Made by a program: the position numbers and the translations under genes
In this document: positions 45,109 to 56,440 of the stretch, piece by piece
Layout of the letters: every line of letters begins with the position of its first letter
Position numbering within the stretch: position 1 is the stretch's first letter
The notes under the pieces: model-generated
What the model saw: only the letters and a program-made list of their open reading frames with translations
Databases searched by the model: none
Told to the model about the DNA's origin: nothing
Source of the DNA: Synanceia verrucosa
Taxonomy: Eukaryota; Chordata; Actinopteri; Perciformes; Synanceiidae
Direction: 5' to 3'
Length of the DNA stretch: 64,000 nucleotides
Assembly: GCA_029721515.1 (NCBI GenBank)
Contig: CM056567.1
Location: forward strand, 23,718,731-23,782,730

Positions 45109-46384
45109 ATGGAAGGAGGAAACAACACAACACACCAGGAGGATGCTGGCAGGCCCCAGGACCAACCAGAACATCCTCAACAGGACCATGTTTCTCCACC
45201 AGTGGCACTCTCACGCAAGTGATACTTACACATATCTAAGCGAAGTTATTAGTTCAGTAGCAAATGCTTTTGATGAAAGGATGAAGAACGCCTGGCAGGA
45301 ACAGGTCAAAGCATTGGAAGAGAGGTTTGCCAAGGAGCTGGAACAGAAAGAGGAGGACTGGAGAAAGAAGGAGAGCCAGATGAAGACTGAGATTCGGGAC
45401 AAGGACAACATAATCTGGCCTCTTAAACAAAACATGGACCGTTTGTATGAGAGGCTCAACGAGGCAACGATGCAGCTGGACTCAGTGACAGCTAAACTCA
45501 ACGAGACTGAGGCAACCTGTCAGGAACAGGTCAAAGCATTGGAGGAGAGGTTTGCCAAGGAGCTGGAACAGAAAGAGGAGGACTGGAGAAAGAAGGAGAG
45601 CCAGATGAAGACTGAGATTCGGGACAAGGACAACATAATCTGGCCTCTTAAACAAAACATGGGCCGTTTATATGAGAGGCTCAACGAGGCAACGATGCAG
45701 CTGGACTCAGTGACAGCTAAACTCGAAGAGACCGAGGCAACCTGTCAAGAACAGGTCAAAGCATTGGAGGAGAGGCTGTCACAGACACAAGAGAGCTGGA
45801 AAAACAAGGTGATCCAGCTGGAGATCGACCTTCACAACAAGGACGACAAAATCCAAAGTCTTGTCCAATGCAACGACCATTTGCATCTGAGTCTCATTGA
45901 GAAAACGAGCCAGCTGGAAAGACAAACAGCTGACTTCAAACAAGCCGAGGCAGCCTGGCAGGAATTGAGAGAGAAAGTGGAGCGCATGTACAGGAGGCAC
46001 CGGGATGAGAGGGAGCGCTGGTTCACATTTCTCCAGGATGATACGACACGGATCTGGGAAACAAGACTCCAACAGGCAAATACCCACCTTAGTGAGTGGA
46101 AGATGAAATATGAGCAGGTCTACGATATCAACAAGGACCTGGACAAAAAAATACAAGGCCTGGAGACGGCGGCTCAACACATGCAAGAGGAGATCAAACT
46201 TCTGGAGGAGATCTGCCTGTACCAGAAGAGCAGGAGAGGCTGCTTCCTCTTCAGACGGGAGATCCTGGACAGGGAGGCAGCGTTGGAGAAGATGAAGACC
46301 AAGCTGCGTGACAGGGAGATGAAAAAGAGGGAGGAGGAGGAGAAAAAGGAGGTGAAAAGAAGAGGAGCGGAGAAGAGACAGTGA
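45109..46384 (+). pseudogene. Coiled-coil protein, copy E (1-nt frameshift)
   Basis: Opens at ATG 45109. After VSPPVAL one extra C (GCACTCTCACGCAAG where A has GCACTCTACGCAAG, near 45211) sends the frame to a stop at 45222. The rest is intact in the next frame to 46384. It has two 75-residue repeats (45299-45748) and the diverged unit (45749-45961). The 2-repeat structure and the MYRRH and FLQDDTTRIW signatures pair E with A. It may be a recent pseudogene or a consensus error. Confidence 0.7.
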
Positions 46385-47207
46385 CTGTCAAGTGGAGGAG
46401 GCTGCTGGATGTTCAGCTTAGGCTGGACATCAGTAACTTCCTTCATCTCCCTCCCCTCTACCTCCTTTATCATTTCAGCTAAAAAGAAAAGAAAAAAGAA
46501 ACAAACTATGAGAAAAGACTGAATTAAAAAAACAAAAATAATCCTTTTGTTTGGTTGAACATTTATTCATGAAAAGAGAGGAAAATACAGCACACTAAAC
46601 TGCAGTCTTAAAAAAATAAAATAGATAATCTTACAAAGATTGCATAATATAGAGAAAGGTTATACAATTTCCCAGAAATTGGGATAATAATAACTAATAT
46701 ATCCAATAGGTCTTTAGGGAAATGCTGTGCTAATATTATGTCAATAATAACATTTTATTGTATTTATTTTTAAAATAGGCCTTTTCTGTACATATTTTAC
46801 CATCATGTCTTATACTAATAACAATGAATAATACATAATTTAGTGGGATATGTTGTAGTCACCTGCTTCCCTCCTATATTTATGTACCTAATAAATAATA
46901 AAAGTCCTTCTATTACTACAGTCGGTCCTCTGCCAAAACATCAAATACACTCACCAGGATTTGTATTTTCCAGAATGAGATTGGCTTTTCAGAACTTGTT
47001 TACTCACTAAAATGACTTTTTTTCTAGGGACTCACAGAGGAGTCCCTGAAGGTAGAAAAACAATATCTGATGAGCAATTTGTGGTTAAATCAATGTGTTT
47101 ATTGTCAAACTTTTAATTGGAGGGATGGAATTTACTAACGATAGATGCAATAATCATCCAGCATCAGGAATGTTATCATCTCAGATAAAAGTGATCCCCT
47201 CAAATCA

Positions 47208-47435
47208 ATGATAAAATGGAAGTATAACTTCTCAAATATCTTTGTAGAGAAAATCTGTTCTGAACCAAATAAATTCCTCATTCCAAACAAAATCAAGGAG
47301 GTCCACATGAAAATACTACATAGATACTACCCCTGCAGTCACTTCCTACATAAATTTAAAGCAGACATGTCACCTTTGTGCTCATTTTGTAAAGCAGAAC
47401 CTGAAACCAAATTTCCAAAGAACCTGAAACCAAAT
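47208..47435 (+). mobile_element. LINE RT C-terminal remnant, truncated
   Basis: Same truncation as 13345-13549, but with an 18-bp direct repeat (47397-47414 and 47420-47437) at the junction to the ERV piece, absent from A. Confidence 0.7.
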
Positions 47436-47458
47436 TTCTATCACATTTCCTCCCTTTT
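47436..47458 (-). promoter_or_regulatory. LTR stub and polypurine tract
   Basis: Minus strand AAAAGGGAGGAAA followed by TGTGATAGAA, as at 13322-13344. Confidence 0.6.
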
Positions 47459-48313
47459 GTTCCTACAGGAACACCTAAGTAAATACAAAGTTTACGAAAA
47501 GCATCAAACCAGATCAGATTGAACCTTCTGCAGGGTCTTAAGATCAAACATCAAACATCATTAAGATATCAGTAACAGAGAAAAAATGTTGCATTTGTTC
47601 TTGCGAGAATAGAACTCTCTGGTTATAGCAAAGCTGAGACAGACAGAACAGAGATTCTAGAATTACACAAGTGGTATTACATTACTGTATATTAATTAGT
47701 ACAGATAACAATTATCATCCTAAAACTGGATGAAAGAAAAGACCCAGAGTGAGAACCTGTTCCCGGGCCTATACAGGCCATCGGGCAGTCGCCTCACCAA
47801 GTCATTATAACTTTATGATTCTCAAATGTCCATGCTGTAAAACAGATTCAATGCATCTCAGTTCTTCTCAGAGGTCACACCTATCAATGGTTACACCGCA
47901 AATTCTGGCAAAAACCCTTTTCTAGTGAAAAATTCCTGAATGACCCTCTCATAGAGCCCAGAGGAGAAAAACCCCATTCGTGTCAGATGAGGGGAAAACA
48001 CCTCCGTGGTCTCCATGGGAACAATCACCATTCTCTTGCAGTGAACCTGGTTGTAACACAGAATAAACAGACATTAGAATCATCATAAAGGCATTATAAT
48101 CACATGAATATTTATGAAAATGTTGAAAAGTTGACTGTATGCTGGTGCAGATGTCTTTAGATTTCTTTGTTTCTTGTCCGCTGTTCTGGCATCATGGTTT
48201 CGTTGGAACAGAGCGTTTACTTTCACCATCTGTTCAGTTGGTGACTTGGCACGTCACATGTAGCAGGGAGCGCTTTTACCTCCTCCTGATATTGTGGATC
48301 TCCAGGTGGTGGG

Positions 48314-48676
48314 TCAGTTGGAGCTGGTACTTTTGCAGTGGGACGCATGGATCCATTTTGCTCTTTCTGCAACCTTCACTGCTGTGTGTGTCGTGAGGAG
48401 GATCTGGAACGGGCCTTCCCAGCGTCTGTGTTTCCAGCTTTTTCTTCTGAAGTCTTTCACGACCACGTAGTCTCCTGGTTGGAGCCGATGCAGTGGACCT
48501 TCAGCTTGGCCAGGCAGTGAAGCAGCCACTTGTCTCAGTGATGGCACCCTTATATTAACATCATTGCTCGTCTTCAGATCCTGGTGGTGGGATGGACAAC
48601 AGTCCCTCCATTTCAGCTGAACACTGGACCATCTTCTTTTCCAGTTGAAATCAATCTGACCCCTTTTGAGTTGCAC
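48314..48676 (-). pseudogene. ERV integrase C-terminal remnant
   Basis: Mirror copy of 12102-12464. It has GPFQ where the left copy has GLFQ in the conserved W(E/R)GPFQ-type strand, so the left copy carries the derived change. No catalytic core is present. Confidence 0.75.
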
Positions 48677-51232
48677 TGGTTAAACTGGCTGTCTGTATCC
48701 TGGATGTCTCATTTCCACCTGCCTCCAGTGTGTCTGCAAAATACAATGATAGCAAAACTACACAACAAGCAACAATAGCAAACACAGATAAAACAATCCA
48801 TCAAGTGTTATTTTTACTCAAGACTTCCTGCTTTAATTTCAAAATAAAAGCCCTTCTGTGTTTCTGTCTGTTGATAGAACTGTGTTTATTAACATGAGAC
48901 TTTTATTTTGACATACCGTATGTATAAGAATGAATACTCAGTGCAAGCTTGACCAGCTTTATGTAGAAAGACCGATGTATAGAGTTTATTCTGAAGGACC
49001 AACTGGACTGATATCTGCATTCAATCTTCAGTCTTTTGTAAACTTCACTGACATCCTGTCTGTGAGACATTAATGAGTCTATATAGTGACCTTGCTGTTG
49101 TAGCATAAATAGTGTAGAGCAGATTAGTCAATCATTAATTAATATCAGATTATGTATTTATGAACAATAGCTTTAAGTTATTGATCATAAACCAAAAATT
49201 GCCTTTAATAGTAGAAATTATCAGGGCGCCACCCAGTTTTGCTAAAACAGGGAAAACTTGTGAATTTGACATTAATTAACAGAGTCTCTTAATCTCAGGG
49301 TGCTACAGAGTTCTTGACCTAGTGTACAGTGATTCAATTGCTTTATATACACACACAAATCAAATAACCAAGTTCTTTATAAATGAGATGTTTATTTGAC
49401 AAACTATAACCAGACTACTACTGTCACAGAAAATAACTAATAATAAATGTTTAGTTTGATGAACTAAATGACCAGGTTACTAACAGAAATAAGAAAATAG
49501 AAAAAACATGGGAAAACATGGGATTGACTCATCGTGACCAAAATGGAATGAATGATTACACAAAAGTTTAAGGATGAATGATGAATTGATTCAATGTGAC
49601 CAGTTTAATTCAGTGGTGGTTATCTAGACCAAATTAAGAATTAGGTTGTTAACAAAATTTGGTTTAGGTTTGGTGGCGTTCAGCAGTTGAGAGTTTGAGA
49701 GGCATCAGAGAAGACTGTGAGTAATTTACTATTCAGAATTGGTTTAGCATTTTATTGAAATCTTACTAAATATTATTAAGTTTGCTGGATTAAGCCCTAA
49801 ATTCAGGCCATTTAATTTAGCGTCTAATCATCACACTCTTTAATATCTGTAAGATGTATATGCAGTATATCACCGTTCCTGGATGGATGGGAGTGAGGAG
49901 TGGCTGCAGGTTCTGTCTGGATCTGATGGATCTCTGCAGGTGACTTCGGCTTGAACTTCACCAGTGGCTCTTTCGGGCATCGGTGGACATCTCTGGACAG
50001 TCCTGGACAGCTCTGGACGTCTTTGGTCGTCTCTGAACATCTGTGGTTGACATGGCTCCATCTCAGTCTCTCTCTGTCTGTCTCTCCTCTCCACAGCATA
50101 GTCTCTGTGCCCTTGCTTCAATTCTTCCCCCCCTCTTTGTTGGTGGGGGAGGTCGGCTGGATTCACACCAACGTGTCGACCGACAGTCTTTTCTTCTTTT
50201 AAGTTTCTTCATGATGGCTGGAGTTATTTTCTGCAGCCTGTGTCTGGCAGAGGAGCTGGCTCACATTTTCAGGGCAAAGGAGTAGACAGAGGAGACAAGA
50301 TGGTCTTGAGGCAGGATGCAGAGTTGGAAGGTTCTGGTTAGGCTGTTCTTCATGCCGTGAGGTGCTGGGTCCTGAGGAGGCCATTCAGGGGCAGCATGCA
50401 GAGTCTTTCAGTCATATCTGGAGCAGGTTGAAGATTCTGGAGAGGTTGCTCTTCATGCCATGAGGCGCTGGGCCTGCGGTGGGACAGCATGTCTCTGTCT
50501 CTGAGTCATCCTTGTTTCCCTCCCCCTCCCAGCATGTGGGAGAGGGAGAACAGAGATGCAGTGGAGAGGATGAAGACCAGCACTTGACTGGCTGAAGGAC
50601 TGAAGAAGAATAGCACCAGTGCTCAGACCAGCTGAGGCTTTTTATGATCTTTGCTGAAGGTCCAGTGGGGGTGTGACCACTGGTCCCTCCCCATCCACCA
50701 AGTTAACTGAGATGATATTCTTTTTAACTTATTTAATATTAAAACTGCTGTGTTTTACTTTATTAAAGTTTCTCTATATGGAAGCTCGCTCTCTCCGCTG
50801 CAGATCAATACCAAACACCTTATAATAGGAAACCACAGAACAAAACTTGACCAATTGAATCAAAATTAATCAACAAATTAAATAACACAGATGAACCATG
50901 GTATCAGAGCATGTAGGAAGGTGCACTACCACAGGCATATCTATGTATGATTGTGTCTGTAGACTTAATCCAAAAACAATCCCACATGTCACATTTAGTC
51001 CTTATCAGAAGGAGGAAAAGGAAGAGGATCTATGTGGAGACTGATGTTTGACATTATAACAGTGATACTTATATGACAGTAGCTGAGGAATGAAATCATA
51101 GTTAACCATTAAAATTTTAATGTAATGTTCTGTTCCAGGCAGGGAGAAAGGAAGAGGCCACATTAAGCGTGTGTCTGGCAGGATTAAAGCAGGAATGTGG
51201 GGCAATAAAACTCCTCCTCCTGGTGTGTGTCC
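48677..51232. other. Type II flank, cut by gap
   Basis: Reverse complement of about 9546-12101. Includes the 10-bp minisatellite (49978-50037). No gene recognised. Confidence 0.5.
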
Positions 51233-51732
51233 NNNNNNNNNNNNNNNNNNNNNNNNNNNNNNNNNNNNNNNNNNNNNNNNNNNNNNNNNNNNNNNNNNNN
51301 NNNNNNNNNNNNNNNNNNNNNNNNNNNNNNNNNNNNNNNNNNNNNNNNNNNNNNNNNNNNNNNNNNNNNNNNNNNNNNNNNNNNNNNNNNNNNNNNNNNN
51401 NNNNNNNNNNNNNNNNNNNNNNNNNNNNNNNNNNNNNNNNNNNNNNNNNNNNNNNNNNNNNNNNNNNNNNNNNNNNNNNNNNNNNNNNNNNNNNNNNNNN
51501 NNNNNNNNNNNNNNNNNNNNNNNNNNNNNNNNNNNNNNNNNNNNNNNNNNNNNNNNNNNNNNNNNNNNNNNNNNNNNNNNNNNNNNNNNNNNNNNNNNNN
51601 NNNNNNNNNNNNNNNNNNNNNNNNNNNNNNNNNNNNNNNNNNNNNNNNNNNNNNNNNNNNNNNNNNNNNNNNNNNNNNNNNNNNNNNNNNNNNNNNNNNN
51701 NNNNNNNNNNNNNNNNNNNNNNNNNNNNNNNN
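51233..51732. other. Assembly gap (500 N)
   Basis: Exactly 500 N joining a type II flank to the middle of a spacer. The natural partners of both ends are elsewhere in the unit, so the join is doubtful. Confidence 1.
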
Positions 51733-52330
51733 AAGGGGAAATTCACCCACCACAGCAGCATAGACATGATACAGTAATAAAAAACAAACCACAACAAAGA
51801 CTTAAAAGAATAAGTAATAATAACAATAATAACTGAATAATATTTACATATTTAAAATATGTACTAAATAACAAGTAAGGAAAAGTATTTTTAATTGTAA
51901 ATGAAATGTTAAACACAATTATAAGATGAATAGAATGTATTTTTACAATGAAATAAAATAGAAGTGAAAATATTTCGTGCAAAAGGAAGGATAGTGCGAA
52001 TAGATTTGAAAACATGGCAGTGATGGTAAAGAGTCCAGTTGTATTAACATCAGACAGTGATGCTGATGTTGTAAAGTTTCATTGCAGATGGTAGGAATGA
52101 GCTGCAGCAGCTCCTTCTAGCAGGGTGGAAGTGTGAGTCTGCAGCTGAAGGAGCTGCTTAAAGCCTCCACAGTCCATCAGAGGCTCAGAGGGGTTGTCCA
52201 TGATGGAGGTGAGTTTTGCTGACATCCTCCTCACACCCACCTCCTCTATGGAGTCCAGGGAGCAGTCCAGAACGGAGCCGATCCAGGACAGAGCCGGTCC
52301 AGGACAGAGCTGACCAGCCTGAATAGTATA
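51733..52330 (-). mobile_element. Probable non-LTR retroelement 3' tail (clipped)
   Basis: Begins inside the element at the gap. Otherwise as 40450-41060. Confidence 0.4.
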
Positions 52331-52535
52331 CTGTGGTGAGATGGCCGCCGACGCTGGTGACTACATCTCCATCTAGCCTTTCTTATAGATATCTATGGAT
52401 CTGGTCACCGCTAGATGAGTCTCAAAAATCCACACACAAATGCAAGGAGATTCACAAATTAAAAGCATGTTGTAAATGCACGTTAGACAGTTCACAAATG
52501 TATTTCATGAAATTAACAAATATCTTCACATGCAT

Positions 52536-52640
52536 ACATTTGTGGATTTTCAAAATACATTTGTAAAGATTCAGAATACATTTGTGGATTTTCAAAATAC
52601 ATTTGTAAATGTTCAGAATACATTTGTGGATTTTCAAAAT
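52536..52640. repeat. 21-bp VNTR, 5 units
   Basis: Five alternating 21-mers with two private substitutions (AAAGATTC, AAATGTTC). Confidence 0.95.
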
Positions 52641-54690
52641 ACATTTGTGAATCCTTGTTTGTGTATTTATTCATTTCTGTGTTCATTTATTCTTTTAGAG
52701 ACTGTTCTAGCTCCATAGTTTCATTGTAGGATCATTCCAGCATTAAATCAGTTCTTTAGTGCCATCTTGTGGTCGTTGACTTGCAGAACCTGGCTGCAGG
52801 GAGGGCAATGACCCGAGCATTTCTCAGCAGAGAGATTGACTTTCTAAGTCGTTTTCAGAGAGTACTAAGAAAGTCTTTTTCACAAATGGACATGGACATA
52901 AATGACTTGGTGTCATGTTGGCTTTCACTTGTGTGTCAGACAGGGAATGCAGAGGGTGACTGACACAGAAGGATGCCCAGAAACTACAGTAGGTGAGCTG
53001 TCACAAGATACAAGAAGAAATGGAAATGATCAATTAAACCAAATGTTGGAACAATGCCATATCAAACAGCATGTGTTAGTGGGTCAAACCCAGCTTGTAA
53101 ACCATAACACAAGACACAATGTGTTCAAATGTCTCACATTCACACTTTACAGATCTTGCTTGAGATTTAGAAACTGTGACAAACACGTCCTCTGTGGTTT
53201 CATGCAAAATATTTGCTGATGCCGTCGGTGAGAATAACAAATTTCACACCTGTTAAGAAGTGTCTCTTCACTCATCCCCTCTGTAGTGTTATGTGTGATC
53301 GCTTGCAGAGACACAGGTACGGCAGGTGAGCTGGTAAATTAAGTGAACTCTTAGTTATGGGTTAAGCTTCAATTTTGTAAATACTTGAATCTGTTGAATT
53401 TATAAAACTACACATTTGCACGGTAAAAGACATCCTGGTAATATTTTCTGTGGTTTCCTCAAACAACATATATGGATAAAAATAATTGTGTGTGTATCAG
53501 AGCATGAAAAACTGTTACCTTCTCTATTGTTTATGAAAAAAACACTAATATTTAAAGTGGGTTAAGGAGGTGGGGGAACTATATGCTCTATTGACTGATG
53601 CACAATAGCAGCATCTGCAGAGGGCAGATAAGATCAGTAACACCCGCTGAGTCTTTTTTATGGGTTATCACAGTCACAGATCACAGTAAATACTACACAT
53701 TTGCTCAGTATTACTTTGCACAACTCCTTCTTGTTTGTATCATCTTGCTCACCTGCATGAAAGAGGATGAAAAGAACATTAAACCACACATGAAGCTGCT
53801 TTTGTCACAGGTTCAAGTTCAAAATGAAAAACAAGCCATTATGTCACAGTATGGAACATTAGTTATGTCTTGTTTTATTTATTTCGTTTGACTGTAGACC
53901 TGTCCAGGGTTTTTCCCTGCCTTCTACTCATTACCGGGATACAGCATCGCCTCACCTTCCACCCTTCAAAGCTTAAAGAAAATAATTCATGAATGATTTT
54001 AGTTTCAAGACAAACTTCATTTTCACATGTGGGTGCTAATGAGTGTACTGTGTGTGCTCACAGGTTCACAGACAACCAGTTGTTCCTTATACGTTTAATG
54101 GTAAATAAATGGTAAATTGAACGTAATGCAGTCTTCTTCTACACGTATGTAAAATATGACATAGTTATGAGGGTCACATCCTGGGTGTGGGCAAACTGGC
54201 CGACCCTCTCTGTACATCTTTACATCATGTATAGGCTGGGTTTCCCAAAGGCATTTTATTTCTTCTAGCAGATCATATTCTTCCATGAATAGGCTTAACA
54301 GCTGATTAACAGATTAACAGCTGATTAACAGCATGGTTTTGGGAAACCTAGATCCACACCAATAAATAAAAATGAGACACAAAGTGAGAGACTTAGACTG
54401 GGACTTAGTCATTGAACTCAACATGTTATTGACTTCTTTACCATCAAATCAGACAGTAACTCTTACAACAATTTTCAAATGAAAACAACTGGTAGATACC
54501 TGTTGGTGCTTGAACTATTGGTGGTTTAATGTATTCTCCAGTAATTTAAAATCTGTGGTGAATGGACCACAATGAGACGTTTTTCTGATGACGCTTCAAT
54601 TTCAATTAAAAACATACAGTTTGTGTAAAAATGTGAATTTTAGCATCAAACCTCGTAAAGCGTAAACACAGCCATGGAGATGAGACCGAC
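52641..54690. other. Type I spacer before copy F, no recognised gene
   Basis: Equivalent of 3174-5248. No gene recognised. Confidence 0.6.
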
Positions 54691-55536
54691 CTGAGTTATA
54701 GTCTCCAGCTCAGCCAGCACAGCATCTTCATCTTCTTGAGACAAATATCCAGCAAGCATCTCATCTATTTGCTGCAGAGACACAACAAGCTCTCAGTAAA
54801 CAACAACAAACAGGTTCATATTGTAGATCAGAGTATAGAAAACGGTCCTGTATGTTTGACATCAGCTTACTGTACCCTTTGGTATTCAATGGCGTCTTGT
54901 TTCATCTCAAATCCCCTCAACTTCTTCAACAGACATCACCTAACAGTGAAAAAGCATCAATAACCACTGAAACAGACACTGACTCATTTCTCAAATCACT
55001 TGTGAGATACATAAGTAGAAAATCTACCATCAAACACCAAATACTCAAAGGCTCATTAGATTCTCAAAATGTACACAAATCTTTTATGATCTCTACCCTG
55101 GATATTTATAAAAACATGAATAAAGAATTCCACTAGAAGTTTATTTCTCCTGATTTGTCAACTTTGTCGATTCAGCAGTGATCTATCTCTCTGTAACATT
55201 AGAATATTTTGGTATTGTCGCTCTTTTTTTTGCCATATTTCAGCAGCTGTTTGGCTTAAAGTCTCTCCTTCTCCAGCTGCAGGCTGATCTCTTCTGATAC
55301 TGCCTCAGTTTATCTCTTTGCTGTTTCAGTTGTTGTAATGAGGAAAAAAACAGAAAGATGAGAATAAACCTGCCATTCACAGACACATTAATATCATAGA
55401 GTAGCTCAATGATCTAATGCTGGGGTTAGATAGCTGTCAGTATTATTACAGTGAACAAGAGGAGCTCACCTGCAGCCCTGCTAAACTCTACTGCAATCTG
55501 ATGGTTTTTACAGTCAAATATGCACAACCCTAACAT
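54691..55536 (-). pseudogene. chmp6: CHMP6 pseudogene fragment, divergent from copy F
   Basis: Exon 54691-54771 intact. The 54876-54939 piece has the shared TGA. The KQQRDKL piece ends at 55329, where the first codon is CTG (Leu, as in true CHMP6) instead of the GTG of the other units. Exon-1 candidate 55470-55536. Confidence 0.82.
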
Positions 55537-56187
55537 ACCTATTTGTAAGATATTTGAATAAAATAACGCAAACAGACTAACATTAGGCTCTTTGGATAAA
55601 ATCAGTACCAAAATAGCTGAGCATCACTTCGGTTAAATATCTCAATTTCTAAAAATGATTTACACTTATTGCTACGGCTCTGGGATTGTTTTAACCAACA
55701 CGCCAAAATCTAAAAGAATATACCACATTATATTCAAGCCGAATTGAAGAGTAACTCATAACGTGCTAACATGATAAAGTTGTGCTGTAAAAACTGTGCG
55801 TACTACTACCGACACACACGGTTGTTTAATTACCACATTTTGTTAAAGCAGTTTTGCGCGACTTAATCTTGATCAACAACCTAACGTCCAGTGTGGAGAC
55901 TAACTTTAACAGTAACAGATAGCTAGCTAATGCTAGCTAGCTGTGACACTTACCAACCTGTCTTGTTCTGTCACTCGGCTGTGTTTCCAGGAGTTAAAGC
56001 CAGTTGGAGCAGACGAAGGGGGAGCACCTCCATATTGGTGAGGTCATCCGGCCACTTACACATCAAGAAGGACGGTGGCTGGGCAGGGACAAACAAATTA
56101 TGTAATATGAAATGGTGTATTTCCATGAAGGAGGCCTCATTGGGTCTGTGAAATCCTCTGAAAGTGATCACGTTACATCACACCGCG

Positions 56188-56226
56188 ACTTCCGGGAAAA
56201 TGGCGTCACCTGTTGTCCATAGCAAC
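56188..56226 (+). promoter_or_regulatory. ETS / YY1 / X-box cluster, copy F
   Basis: ACTTCCGG from 56188, AAAATGGCG, X-box GTTGTCCATAGCAAC at 56212-56226. One C fewer between YY1 and X-box than in the other copies, which extends the ATG in the YY1 motif to a 27-codon upstream ORF. Confidence 0.55.
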
Positions 56227-56440
56227 AGAACACGTTCTGGTGTGACGATATCCTGGTATTCTGAACTGCCTCTGATCTTTTAGGCAGTAAAAGCCACAAC
56301 ATCTAATACTATTGAACACAAGTGTTTAGAGGTTGATCCAGTCAGCAGCACACAGAGAGACACAGAGTGTTCACAGTCTGCAGTCTAAAACAGATAGAAG
56401 CCTTTTGTACAAAAGCATATCTGCAAACAGCAGCGCTGAT

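Noticed and set aside
55930..56151. 73-codon frame (MLASCDTYQPV...) between the promoter motifs and the CHMP6 fragment
   Set aside because: The opposite strand here looks like a non-coding first exon with a TTG|GTAAGT donor. No protein evidence for either strand.
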